Shown here: positions 1 to 9,029 of the stretch, in pieces
Position numbering within the stretch: the stretch's first letter is position 1
Layout: each line of letters begins with the position of its first letter
Assembly: GCA_017448345.1 (NCBI GenBank)
Contig: JAFSLP010000098.1
Span: forward strand, 1-36,395
Length of the DNA: 36,395 nt
Origin: Paludibacteraceae bacterium
GTDB lineage: Bacteria; Bacteroidota; Bacteroidia; Bacteroidales; Paludibacteraceae
Direction: 5' to 3'
Program-made: the position numbers and the translations under genes
The notes under the pieces: generated by a model
Told to the model about the DNA's origin: nothing
The model's input: the letters and a program-made list of their open reading frames with translations, nothing else
The model's database searches: none

Positions 1-65
1 AAAGTTGAAAGAACAGTGTTTTTATGGAAAAAAGACACTTTTATTACAAGAAATTGCATGCGTGC

Positions 66-96
66 TTGCGCATGTCAATAATTTTTTGTATCTTTG
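66..96 (+). promoter_or_regulatory. Promoter of the polysaccharide-export/topB operon
   Basis: A TTG -33 box at 66-68 is followed after 20 nt by TATCTTTG at 89-96, matching the Bacteroidetes consensus TTTG/TAnnTTTG. The -33 box continues as TTGCGCATGTC, the extended form shared with six other promoters in this window. The expected transcript would have a leader of roughly 180 nt before the start codon at 285. Confidence 0.75.
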
Positions 97-139
97 CACG
101 CTCTTAGAGTTGATAGTAAAAGAAAAACATAAAAAAGAC

Positions 140-218
140 ACCCCCAGCCCCCTCTGTAAGGGGGAGAGGAAGTCAGTAGAAAGTCAAAAGTCGAAAGTCA
201 AAAGTCGAAAGAAGAAAG
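140..218. repeat. Leader repeats: G/C-rich palindrome plus AAAGTC word array
   Basis: The leader of the export operon contains an imperfect C-rich/G-rich inverted repeat (about 141-170, CCCCCT opposite AGGGGG). It is followed at about 172-218 by an array of GAAAGTC/AAAAGTC words. Both families recur elsewhere: palindromes at 15873, 19511, 20891 and 33863, and AAAGTC words at 1093, 16085 and 16738. They could form RNA structure in the leader, but no regulatory role can be shown from sequence. Confidence 0.7.
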
Positions 219-284
219 ATGAAAAAGCATTCTGAATCCGACAAAATACCGACAAAACCCCGATTTAACCACGACATAATTACG

Positions 285-1088
285 ATGCAAACAAAAAAGT
301 ACCTATTTGCGCTCGGGCTGTTCGCCGTCATGGCAACGGGCTGCGTGACGCAGAAACAGATGACGTATCTGCAAGATGCCGATTCATCCAAAGCCGATTC
401 CATCAACCGTGTATTCCGCGCCCAGAGCGAGACCGTCATCCGCAAGGGCGATGCGCTGACGATAACGGTCAATGCGCTGGACAAAGAAGCGGTGGTGCCC
501 TATAACATGGCGACCATCGTGACCGCCACCCCCGGCAGCGGCTCCGTTCAGACGACGCCGATGCTGCAGTACTACATCGTTGACGAGAACGGCGATGTGG
601 AGATGCCGGTGTTAGGCAAGCTTCACGTGGACGGTCTGAAACGTCCCGAGGTGGAGCAGCTGGTGAAACAGCGTCTGGAACAGCAGGTGCTGAACCCCCT
701 GGTGCAAGTGAAACTGGTGGGAGCGAAGGTGTCCGTGTTAGGCGAAGTGAACGCCCCCAGCCAAGTGCCGATGACCTCCGGCAGAATGACGATATTAGAG
801 GCAATAGCGGCAGCCGGCGACATGACCCCTTACGGCCGCCGCGACAACGTGTTAGTGACCCGTGAGGTGGACGGCAAGTTAGAGATAGCGCGTGTCAACC
901 TGCGGAGCGCAGACCTGTACACCTCGCCGTACTATTACCTGCAGCAGAACGATGTGGTGTACGTGTCACCGAACAAAGTGCGCGCCATCAGCAGCGCCAA
1001 TGCCGGTCTATGGCTGAGCATGGTGGGCACCGTGGCGAGTGCCGCCACTGTGATTGTGACGGTGGTGAACATGGCAGGGAAGATGTGA
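285..1088 (+). CDS. Polysaccharide export outer-membrane lipoprotein (Wza-like)
   Basis: This predicted 267-aa lipoprotein should form the outer-membrane channel that exports capsule or exopolysaccharide. The start at 285 is preferred over an upstream in-frame ATG at 219 because it gives a clean lipoprotein signal ending in a lipobox, MATGC, with acylated Cys20. The body carries a Poly_export domain (KGDALTITV...) and SLBB-like repeats (DGDVEMPVLGKL-type strand, then VLGEVNAPSQVPM). A hydrophobic C-terminal helix (WLSMVGTVASAATVIV) matches the position of the membrane-spanning helix that builds the Wza pore. It lies directly upstream of a Wzc-type kinase, its usual partner. No glycosyltransferase or flippase is adjacent, so the exported polymer is unknown. 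Confidence 0.9.
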   Translation: MQTKKYLFALGLFAVMATGCVTQKQMTYLQDADSSKADSINRVFRAQSETVIRKGDALTITVNALDKEAVVPYNMATIVTATPGSGSVQTTPMLQYYIVDENGDVEMPVLGKLHVDGLKRPEVEQLVKQRLEQQVLNPLVQVKLVGAKVSVLGEVNAPSQVPMTSGRMTILEAIAAAGDMTPYGRRDNVLVTREVDGKLEIARVNLRSADLYTSPYYYLQQNDVVYVSPNKVRAISSANAGLWLSMVGTVASAATVIVTVVNMAGKM

Positions 1089-1092
1089 CGAA

Positions 1093-1123
1093 AGCAGAAA
1101 GTCGAAAGACAAAAGCAGAAAGC
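1093..1123. repeat. AAAGTC/AAAGCAG word array between wza-like and wzc-like genes
   Basis: The 37-nt gap between the two export genes is almost entirely GAAAGTC-, AAAGCAG- and AAAGAC-like words. This is the same family as the leader array at 172-218. No ribosome-binding site of Shine-Dalgarno type is visible before the start at 1126. Confidence 0.65.
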
Positions 1124-1125
1124 AT

Positions 1126-3399
1126 ATGGAAAAAACGAACGATATAGATATCCGCAAGATAGTGCGCGTGGTGTGGGAACACTGGTGGTGGTTCGCCATC
1201 GGCATCGGCGTATGCACGCTGTTGGGCATCGCCTATTATCTCCGCAAGGCACCCAAATGGACGACCGACGCGAGTATCATCCTGCGTCAGAAAGACGGCG
1301 CCGGCAGCCAGATGGAGGCATTCTCTCTGTTAGGTCTGACGGGCAATAACGCCGCGGAGGACGAGGTGCTGGTTCTCTCTTCACGCGGTTTGCTGCACCA
1401 GAGCATCGACGCCCTCAACCTATGGGAGGCGTCCTCGGTACGCGGCGGTCTGCGATGGGAAGGCGAGTTCCGCCACCCAGCGCTGACGATAGACTATATC
1501 CGGCTGACGGAAGATGCGCAGACGGACCCTTTCACCGTGAAGGTCAAGAAGACCCGTTCGGGTTACACGATACGCACCAAACGCGGGTTCTTCCATTATT
1601 CCAAACGCCATGTGAGCGAGTTAGGCCAGCCGATAGAGACGGAGGTGGGCACAATAGCCATCCATGCCAACCGTCCGCTGAGCCCGGACACGACGTACCG
1701 TGTGGCTCATGCACGCAAAGAACTGGTGGTAGCCGGATACAGGAAGAATATCCATGTGTCGCTTCAAAGCAAGGAGTCGAACATCATCTATATATCCACA
1801 TCGTCGAGTCTGCCCGAGCGCGACAGAGCACTGCTGAACCAGATGATAGAGCAGTATAACCTGAACGCCGTGGTCGATAAGAACATGATAGCCACCAACA
1901 CGGCAGCTTTCATCGAGGAACGGCTTGCCATCATCACCGCCGAACTGAGCGAGGCGGAGAACGCCGTGGCGGATTACAAAGAGCACAACAAGATAGCCGA
2001 CCTCAGCACGCAGGCACAGCTGTTCCTGCACGCCAGCAGCATCGAACAACGCGAGATGGCGGAGATAGAGACGCAGCTGAGTCTGGTGGATTATATCGAC
2101 GAGTTCCTGCGCGACGAGACCAAACGCAGCAGTCTGATACCGTCCAACATAGGCGTGACGGACGCATCGCTTGCGAGCGGTCTGAACGAATACAACGCCC
2201 TTCTGCTGCAACGGATGCGCATCCAGCGTACGGCGACAGAAGACAACCCCGTCATCGAGCAGATGAACATGCAGATGGCATCCATCCGCCAGAATATCCT
2301 CGAGACAATCGGTTCCGTCCGCGAGAGCCTGAAGATACGCCAGCGCAACATGCAGGCTCAGGACTCCAAATACAACCGCCAGATAGAGAATGCTCCGGAA
2401 CAGGAACGCGAATATATCCGCGTGATGCGCCAGCAGCAGATACGCGAACGGCTGTATCTGTTCCTCTATGAGAAACGCGAGGAGAACGCCCTGATGCTGG
2501 CAGCCACCGCCATGCCGGCGAAGATACTGGACGTACCCCAGCGCGATGTGCGCAGCAAGAACCCCAAACTGCCCAAACTGCTGTTGCTGTGCATCCTGCT
2601 TGGCATCATCCTTCCGGCGATAGCACTGTATCTGGATGTGCTGCTGAACGACAAGATAGACGACCCCAAGGAGTTCGAACGGCGCGTGAAGGCTCCGCTG
2701 TTAGGCCAGCTGGTACAGAACTCGCGCCATGCCCATATAGCTATCCACGAGGGCGAATCGACCGTCTCCGCCGAGCTGTTCCGCCTGATACGGACCAACC
2801 TGCGGTTCGTGCTGCCGAAAGAGACGAAGTCGCCGGTTATTCTTGTGACCTCGTGCATCAACGGAGACGGCAAATCCTATGTGTCGAGCAACACCGCCCT
2901 GTCTCTTGCCATCCTCGGGAAGAAAGTGGTGCTGGTGGGTCTGGACATCCGCAAACCGATGCTGGCTACCTATTTCAACCTGCGCGAGAAAGGTCATCTG
3001 ACCGACTACCTTGCCGAGCCTGACATCTCTTTGGACGATATCATCGTGCCGAGCGGCGAACACCGTAATCTGGACCTGATACCATGCGGCACCATTCCTC
3101 CCAACCCGGCAGAGTTACTGCAGACGGACCGTCTGGACGGGCTGTTTGCAGAGTTGCGCAAGCGGTATGACTATATCATCGTGGATACAGCTCCTGTGGC
3201 ATTAGTGAGCGATACGTATCTGCTGGACCGTGTGGCGGACATGACGATTTTTGTCAGCCGGTACAAATACACGCCAAGCGAGATGATTGACTATATCAAC
3301 CAAGTGATCGAGCAGAAGCGGATGAAGAATATCGCCTGCGTGCTTAACGGCGTCAAGGCAGCCGGATACGGATACGGTTACGGGAAAACAGAAGATTAG
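1126..3399 (+). CDS. Wzc-type polysaccharide chain-length regulator / BY tyrosine kinase
   Basis: This 757-aa inner-membrane protein combines a Wzz chain-length domain with a cytoplasmic bacterial tyrosine kinase. The first membrane helix is near residues 18-38 (WWWFAIGIGVCTLLGIAYYL). A long periplasmic region with coiled-coil character follows, and a second helix lies near 485-505 (LLLLCILLGIILPAIALYL). The kinase has Walker A CINGDGKS (K583), Walker A' VGLDIRKP (D607) and Walker B IIVDTAP (D687). The C-terminus carries alternating tyrosines (Y748, Y750, Y752) suited to autophosphorylation. Family knowledge says this protein docks on the Wza channel to control assembly and length of the polymer. 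It sits 37 nt after the Wza-like gene and 2 nt before topB. Confidence 0.93.
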   Translation: MEKTNDIDIRKIVRVVWEHWWWFAIGIGVCTLLGIAYYLRKAPKWTTDASIILRQKDGAGSQMEAFSLLGLTGNNAAEDEVLVLSSRGLLHQSIDALNLWEASSVRGGLRWEGEFRHPALTIDYIRLTEDAQTDPFTVKVKKTRSGYTIRTKRGFFHYSKRHVSELGQPIETEVGTIAIHANRPLSPDTTYRVAHARKELVVAGYRKNIHVSLQSKESNIIYISTSSSLPERDRALLNQMIEQYNLNAVVDKNMIATNTAAFIEERLAIITAELSEAENAVADYKEHNKIADLSTQAQLFLHASSIEQREMAEIETQLSLVDYIDEFLRDETKRSSLIPSNIGVTDASLASGLNEYNALLLQRMRIQRTATEDNPVIEQMNMQMASIRQNILETIGSVRESLKIRQRNMQAQDSKYNRQIENAPEQEREYIRVMRQQQIRERLYLFLYEKREENALMLAATAMPAKILDVPQRDVRSKNPKLPKLLLLCILLGIILPAIALYLDVLLNDKIDDPKEFERRVKAPLLGQLVQNSRHAHIAIHEGESTVSAELFRLIRTNLRFVLPKETKSPVILVTSCINGDGKSYVSSNTALSLAILGKKVVLVGLDIRKPMLATYFNLREKGHLTDYLAEPDISLDDIIVPSGEHRNLDLIPCGTIPPNPAELLQTDRLDGLFAELRKRYDYIIVDTAPVALVSDTYLLDRVADMTIFVSRYKYTPSEMIDYINQVIEQKRMKNIACVLNGVKAAGYGYGYGKTED

Positions 3400-3401
3400 C
3401 G

Positions 3402-5387
3402 ATGGTAGTTTGCGTAGCAGAGAAACCGCTGGTAGGGGCGTATATCGCCAATATCCTTGGCGCCAAACAGCGCAAGGACGGCTATTTCGAGGGTAACGGA
3501 TACCAAGTGACGTGGACCTTCGGACATCTCTGTGCCTTGCTGGACCCTCAGGAATATACGGAGCAATGGAAGGCATGGAGCCTGAGTTCGCTGCCGATGA
3601 TTCCTGCACGTTTCTCCATCAAAGTGTCCGGCGACGAGGGCGTACACAAGCAGTTCAACATCATCAAGAACCTGATAGCCCAAGCCGACGAGGTCATCAA
3701 CTGCGGCGATGCCGGTCAGGAAGGAGAACTGATCCAGCGATGGGTGTACCAGCAAGCGGGCTGCAAATGTCCTGTCAAACGCCTGTGGGTCAATTCGCTG
3801 ACCGAAGAGGCGATGCGTGAGGGTTTCCGGCAGTTGAAAGACCAGTCGGAATACCAGCACCTGTATGAGGCGGGTCTGATGCGCGCCATCGGCGACTGGC
3901 TGTTAGGCATGAACGCCACGCGCGCATACACTATACGGTACGCGCAGGGGAGCGGACGCAACCGTCAGGTGCTGTCGGTGGGACGCGTGCAGACACCGAC
4001 GCTGGCACTGGTGGTCAAGCGGCAGGCGGAGATAGAGCATTTCGTGCCACGGACCTACTGGGAACTCAAGACCAGCTACCGCGACACCCTCTTCAGCGCA
4101 CAGCTGCCGGCGGAGGAAGACGAATACGCCATCACCTCCGAAGAACAGGGACAGGCACTGGTGGACGCTATCAAAGACGAACCGCTGTCGATTACGTCCG
4201 TGGAGAAGAAGAAAGCGCTGGAGTACGCCCCGAAACTATATGACCTGACATCCCTGCAGGTGGACTGCAACAAGAAATTCAGTTATTCGGCAGACAAGAC
4301 CCTCCAACTCATCCAGTCACTGTATGAGAAACGCGTGACGACTTATCCGCGTGTAGATACGACGTATCTGAGCGATGACATCTACCCCAAAGTACCGGGC
4401 ACATTAGCGGGAATCAAAGACTATTTCCCGCAAGCGGCTCCGCTGATAGGGCTCAAGGCGGACGGCAAGAAAGGTGCCGGTTCACTGCCCAAATCCAAGA
4501 AAGTATTCGACAACAAGAAGGTAACCGACCACCATGCCATTATCCCTACGGGGCAGCGTCCTGAAGGACTGACGGCCGAGGAGAAGAAAGTGTATGACCT
4601 TGTGGCGCTGCATTTCATTGCGGTGTTCTACCCCGAATGCGAAGTAAGCAACACCACCGTGCTGGCAAAAGCAGGCGACATCGATTTCAAAGTGACCGGG
4701 CGCGAGGTGCTCAAACCCGGATGGCGGACGGTGTTTGAAAAAGCACCAAGTGACCAAGTACCAAGTACCAAAGAAGAGGATACGGAAAACTCCGAGAATC
4801 CGGAGAGCTCGGATGAATCTGAGAACAGCAAGTCACTGCCTGCTTTCACGAAAGGCGAATCGGGTCCGCATGTCCCCCAACTGAAAGAAAAGACCACCAC
4901 TCCGCCCAAATATTACACGGAGGCGACGCTGCTGCGTGCGATGGAGACGGCAGGCAAGACTGTCGAGAACGAAGAACTGCGCGAGGCAATGAAAGAGAAC
5001 GGCATAGGCCGCCCTTCCACCCGCGCCGCCATCATCGAGAAACTATACCAGCGCAAATATATCCAGAAACAAGGCAAATCGCTCCGAGCCACGGATGTAG
5101 GAATCAACCTGATTCATACCATCATCTCCCCTCTGCTGAAGTCCGCCGAGCTGACAGGATTATGGGAGAAGAAACTGCGTGAGATAGAACGCGGCGAATA
5201 TACGGCACAACAGTTCCTGAACGAGCTCAAAGAGATGACCTCCGGTGTGGTCCATGATGTGAAGACCAACAAAGCGGGCATGCTCTGCCCGGTCTGCCGG
5301 CAAGGCAGGATTATCCGTGGCAATACGCGCTACGGTTGCTCCAGATGGCGCGAAGGATGTTCATATGCCGAACCATTTGACAACTAA
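3402..5387 (+). CDS. topB: DNA topoisomerase III (type IA)
   Basis: This 661-aa protein relaxes and decatenates DNA through single-strand passage. The N-terminal Toprim domain (residues 1-140) contains VVCVAEKP and the metal motif GDAGQEGELI (about 102-111). The catalytic tyrosine is Y315 in TTYPRVDTTYL. A C-terminal zinc-ribbon-like motif has CPVC and a later C...C pair (GCSRWREGC). Residues about 447-505 form an acidic, Ser/Glu-rich low-complexity linker built from DNA word repeats (4744-4826), unusual inside a conserved enzyme. The linker precedes a normal C-terminal core (PPKYYTEATLLRAME...). The start lies 2 nt after the kinase stop, so the gene is probably co-transcribed with the export pair; nothing in its function explains that. 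Confidence 0.96.
   Translation: MVVCVAEKPLVGAYIANILGAKQRKDGYFEGNGYQVTWTFGHLCALLDPQEYTEQWKAWSLSSLPMIPARFSIKVSGDEGVHKQFNIIKNLIAQADEVINCGDAGQEGELIQRWVYQQAGCKCPVKRLWVNSLTEEAMREGFRQLKDQSEYQHLYEAGLMRAIGDWLLGMNATRAYTIRYAQGSGRNRQVLSVGRVQTPTLALVVKRQAEIEHFVPRTYWELKTSYRDTLFSAQLPAEEDEYAITSEEQGQALVDAIKDEPLSITSVEKKKALEYAPKLYDLTSLQVDCNKKFSYSADKTLQLIQSLYEKRVTTYPRVDTTYLSDDIYPKVPGTLAGIKDYFPQAAPLIGLKADGKKGAGSLPKSKKVFDNKKVTDHHAIIPTGQRPEGLTAEEKKVYDLVALHFIAVFYPECEVSNTTVLAKAGDIDFKVTGREVLKPGWRTVFEKAPSDQVPSTKEEDTENSENPESSDESENSKSLPAFTKGESGPHVPQLKEKTTTPPKYYTEATLLRAMETAGKTVENEELREAMKENGIGRPSTRAAIIEKLYQRKYIQKQGKSLRATDVGINLIHTIISPLLKSAELTGLWEKKLREIERGEYTAQQFLNELKEMTSGVVHDVKTNKAGMLCPVCRQGRIIRGNTRYGCSRWREGCSYAEPFDN
4744..4826. 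repeat. Word-repeat insert inside topB
   Basis: Two repeat families sit in frame in topB. Positions 4744-4770 hold CCAAGTA-type words, including a 16-mer AAGTACCAAGTACCAA that is also found on the coding strand of bipA (35041-35077). Positions 4788-4826 hold TCCGAGAATCC-like words of the family seen upstream of recA. The insert encodes a hydrophilic acidic linker. Confidence 0.75.
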
Positions 5388-5428
5388 ATGTTACAAAAAA
5401 TACAGATGTGTACTTTTTGCGTCAATTT

Positions 5429-5463
5429 TTACACATAGGAATGACAAAAAAAAAGTAATTTTG
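5429..5463 (+). promoter_or_regulatory. Promoter of the pectin-utilisation operon
   Basis: A TAATTTTG -7 box lies at 5456-5463, followed by GCAG. The -33 region is weak (TTAC near 5429-5432) and lacks the TTGYRYATGTS element seen in seven other promoters here. That fits a gene set depending on an activator, though no regulator gene is adjacent. The predicted leader is about 85 nt. Confidence 0.55.
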
Positions 5464-5555
5464 CAGCCGTATTTACAAGTGCGGCAGACGCACACAAAGA
5501 AGACTTTTTATTAACCAATTTAAATTATACTATCAACACAAACAAAATTCCCTGT

Positions 5556-8500
5556 ATGAAACTGAATTTTAGTGTATTCCGTACCATGATGCTTTCCGCA
5601 GTGCTTTTTTGGGGCATGGCGGCAGATGCCCGTGTGATTAGCGGAACAGTCAAAGACCAGACGGGAGAAACGATTATCTCCGCTTCAGTTGTGGTCAAAG
5701 GTACCAGTATCGGTACAGTAACGGATTTCGACGGAAACTACACACTCGATGTTCCCGATGATGCCAAAGTGCTTGTTTTCTCCTACATCGGCATGAAGAC
5801 GCAGGAGCTGAACATCACCGGCAATGTGATGGATGTCGTTCTGTCCGAGAACAGCGAGGTGCTGGAAGAAGTGGTGGTGACCGGTTACGGCACGACCAAG
5901 AAACGCGACTTGGTGACCTCAGTGGCATCGGTAAACGCAGACCAGTTGAAGGATATCCCGGTGGCTTCCGCCAGCGAGGCGCTGCAAGGCAAACTGGCAG
6001 GTGTGTCGGTAACGACGACGGAAGGAAGCCCTGATGCCGATGTGAAAATCCGTGTGCGTGGCGGTACCTCTCTGACCCAGAGCAGCGACCCTCTCTACAT
6101 CGTGGATGGTTTCCAAGTAAGTTCTATCTCTGATATAGCTCCGGGCGACATCGCCTCGATGGACGTGCTGAAAGATGCCGCTGCAACGGCTATCTATGGT
6201 GCGCAGGGAGCCAATGGTGTCATCATTATCACCACCAAGGATGCTGACAACAGCGTTGATGACAAGATGCAGATTCATTTCGACTATACCGGTTATATGG
6301 GTTGGAAGCAGATGGCAAAGAAATATGACATGCTCAGCGTGGATGACTTTGTGCTGATGCAATATGAATACGCGCATTACCGTGCCAAAGGCAACACCGC
6401 CACTATCCCGACCAATTTCAACCAGTATTTCGACCCCCGTTATGCGGAGACACAGGACAAAGATCAGGTGATGACCATCCCTGAGATTCAGAACTACTGG
6501 CATGATCAGAAAGTTACAGACTGGCAGGACGAGACCTTCGGTCATCATGGTCTGAACAGCAACCACAGTTTCACTGTCAGCGGCGGTAACAAAGCGGCTA
6601 ATTTCTCGCTCTCGTATAACCGAATTGACGACGAAGGAATCATGTACGGTTCGGATTATGACCGTAACAACCTGAGTTTCAAAGCGAAATTCAAACCCAT
6701 TAAAGACCTGACCCTGAGCTTCACAGCCCGTTATTCCAATACGCAGATTCTGGGTTCGGGCACCAATACTGCACAGGATGCAGGCTCCAAGACCGAAAGC
6801 CGTGTGCGTAACGCCATCGCTTATTCGCCCATCGAGTTGTTCGCAAAAGACAATGTAGCCGGTCTGGATGACTATGAGTCTTTCGGTTCTCTCTATGACC
6901 CGATTACCACGATTGACCATAACTACCGCAAGAAAGTGGACGACAAGTTCACCCTCCAAGGTTATGCCAGCTATAAGTTCCTGAAGATGTTCACCATCAA
7001 AACCGAACTGGGTTATGAGGGACGCTACCAGAAACAAGACCGCTACTATGGTCCTACTACTTATTTCTCGCGCGCAGGTGACGGATTTACGTATGCAGGC
7101 GGCGCAGGCTACGGACATATCGTAGTGACGGACGACAAGTCCAGCCGTTTCAAAAACACGAACACCCTTGAGTTCAAGAAGAAATGGGGTGATGACCACG
7201 ACCTTGGAATCCTGATTGGTGAGGAAATGCAGATTCTGAAAGGCGAGCTCCGTACCTATAACGGCTATGGCTATGATGCCAGTCTGACCGGCAAACAGGT
7301 ATTCAACTACATCGGTTCCGCCAAGGACTATACCAGTAAGTCGTATGTCAACCCGACGGACAATATGCTATCATTCTTTGCCCGTGCCAACTATGTGCTG
7401 TTCAACCGCTATTATCTGACCGCCACATTCCGTGCTGACGCTTCCACGCGTTTCGCCAAAGGCAACCAATGGGGTTTCTTCCCGTCAGCTGCTATCGCTT
7501 GGCGTATCATCGATGAGGAATGGATGGCTCCGGCACAGGACGTGATGTCTAACTTCAAACTGCGTCTGTCGTACGGTTCGGTAGGTAACAACAATGTGGA
7601 TCTGGGTTATCTCCGTCCGGAGTACCTTGCTTCCGCAACCGCTTACACAGGTATCTTTGACACCAAGCTGGTAGATGGCGGTGCAGACGTGATTGCTGCC
7701 AACAACAAACTGAAATGGGAGACGACAGTGACCCGTGACCTCGGTATCGACTTCGGCTTCTGGAATGAGCGTTTCACCGGTACTATCGACCTCTATTGGA
7801 ATAACACCAAGGACCTGATTCTGAAATACAAGATGGCAATCGGTGGTTATAACTACCAGTATCGTAACATCGGTTCTACCGACAACAAGGGTGTCGAGCT
7901 CTCTTTGAACGGCGTCATCTTGGACAAACGCGCCAAGAGTCTGAGCTATGGATTGAGTGTAAACGCCAATATCTCACATAACTACAACAAAGTGGTTGAC
8001 CTCGGCGGTATGGATGAGTACCTCATCTCTTCGCAGTGCTTCTCGTCCAACTACGCCAATACCGACTATGAATTCAAACTCCGTCCGGGTGACAAAGTAG
8101 GTAATATCTACGGCTATCAAACTGCCGGATGGTACACACCGGAAGATTTCGTATCGTACGGATCGAGCAACGGCCGTTGGTATGGCGAAGTATGGGAGGA
8201 TGCCAACCAAGACGGTGTCAAGCAGGATTCCGAGGTGAAGCAGCAGGCTATCACCACCATCCTCGGCGAAGCCCGTCCGGGTATGACGAAGATTGTGGAT
8301 CAGAACGGTGACGGCGTGATTGATGATGCAGACCGCGTAGTGCTGGGTAATACCCAAGCGGATATCCAAGGCGGTTTCGGTGTCAATTTCAATATCGGCG
8401 GAGAGAAATGGGGTAAGGTTGACCTCAGCGCACAGTTCACCTACAGCGTAGGCAACGAGGTGCTGAACCTCTCTGCACTGGACTACGGAACCATCTTCGA

Positions 8501-8990
8501 CAAATCCAAACTCCGTAATAACACCTCTGATGTCGCTTTCGGCATGCGTTACTCGCTCTTTATGGAAGGAGACAAAGACTATATCTTCATCCCTTCTAAT
8601 TACGGAGCAGGTGCTGACGGAAGAGTCAGCGGCGAGGATTATGCTGCAATGGCTGCTGAACTGGCCCGTCAGAACGCAGGTGCTACTACCGCCAACCCCA
8701 TCAGCGACAACATCGCTCTGACCGACAAATATGTGGAGAATGCTTCGTTCCTCCGCCTCTCGTCGCTCACCATCGGCTATTCGCTGCCTGACCGTTGGAT
8801 CAGCAAAGCGTACATCAAGACCGCCCGTATCTTCTTCACGGCTTCCAACCTCTTCTGTGCTACCCCGTATTCGGGTGCGGATCCTGAGGTGGATACCCGT
8901 TCGAAGATTAATCCGTTGGCGACGGGTGTTGATTTCTCGGCATTCCCCAAGAGCCGTGCGTTCAACTTTGGTATCAACCTTTCTTTCTAA
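5556..8990 (+). CDS. SusC-like TonB-dependent outer-membrane transporter
   Basis: This 1144-aa outer-membrane transporter should import oligosaccharides using TonB energy. A signal peptide covers about residues 1-25 (MKLNFSVFRTMMLSAVLFWG). A carboxypeptidase-regulatory-like domain follows (VISGTVKDQTGETI...ASVVVKGT). Next come the SusC-type junction EEVVVTGYGT, a plug domain (ALQGKLAGVSV, IRVRGGTSL, LYIVDGF, LKDAAATAIYGAQGANGVIIITT) and a long beta-barrel ending in the typical aromatic FNFGINLSF. Two DxNxDG-type acidic loops (DANQDGVKQD, DQNGDGVIDD) resemble calcium sites. It is followed by a SusD partner and two pectin enzymes, so the cargo is probably pectic or oligogalacturonide. Confidence 0.95.
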   Translation: MKLNFSVFRTMMLSAVLFWGMAADARVISGTVKDQTGETIISASVVVKGTSIGTVTDFDGNYTLDVPDDAKVLVFSYIGMKTQELNITGNVMDVVLSENSEVLEEVVVTGYGTTKKRDLVTSVASVNADQLKDIPVASASEALQGKLAGVSVTTTEGSPDADVKIRVRGGTSLTQSSDPLYIVDGFQVSSISDIAPGDIASMDVLKDAAATAIYGAQGANGVIIITTKDADNSVDDKMQIHFDYTGYMGWKQMAKKYDMLSVDDFVLMQYEYAHYRAKGNTATIPTNFNQYFDPRYAETQDKDQVMTIPEIQNYWHDQKVTDWQDETFGHHGLNSNHSFTVSGGNKAANFSLSYNRIDDEGIMYGSDYDRNNLSFKAKFKPIKDLTLSFTARYSNTQILGSGTNTAQDAGSKTESRVRNAIAYSPIELFAKDNVAGLDDYESFGSLYDPITTIDHNYRKKVDDKFTLQGYASYKFLKMFTIKTELGYEGRYQKQDRYYGPTTYFSRAGDGFTYAGGAGYGHIVVTDDKSSRFKNTNTLEFKKKWGDDHDLGILIGEEMQILKGELRTYNGYGYDASLTGKQVFNYIGSAKDYTSKSYVNPTDNMLSFFARANYVLFNRYYLTATFRADASTRFAKGNQWGFFPSAAIAWRIIDEEWMAPAQDVMSNFKLRLSYGSVGNNNVDLGYLRPEYLASATAYTGIFDTKLVDGGADVIAANNKLKWETTVTRDLGIDFGFWNERFTGTIDLYWNNTKDLILKYKMAIGGYNYQYRNIGSTDNKGVELSLNGVILDKRAKSLSYGLSVNANISHNYNKVVDLGGMDEYLISSQCFSSNYANTDYEFKLRPGDKVGNIYGYQTAGWYTPEDFVSYGSSNGRWYGEVWEDANQDGVKQDSEVKQQAITTILGEARPGMTKIVDQNGDGVIDDADRVVLGNTQADIQGGFGVNFNIGGEKWGKVDLSAQFTYSVGNEVLNLSALDYGTIFDKSKLRNNTSDVAFGMRYSLFMEGDKDYIFIPSNYGAGADGRVSGEDYAAMAAELARQNAGATTANPISDNIALTDKYVENASFLRLSSLTIGYSLPDRWISKAYIKTARIFFTASNLFCATPYSGADPEVDTRSKINPLATGVDFSAFPKSRAFNFGINLSF

Positions 8991-9029
8991 TAACAAGTCG
9001 ATATAACGATATAACGAAAACATATGATT

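Noticed and set aside
5-235. Small 76-codon frame at the window start
   Set aside because: It overlaps the promoter and the repeat-filled leader, and its C-terminus is just translated AAAGTC words.
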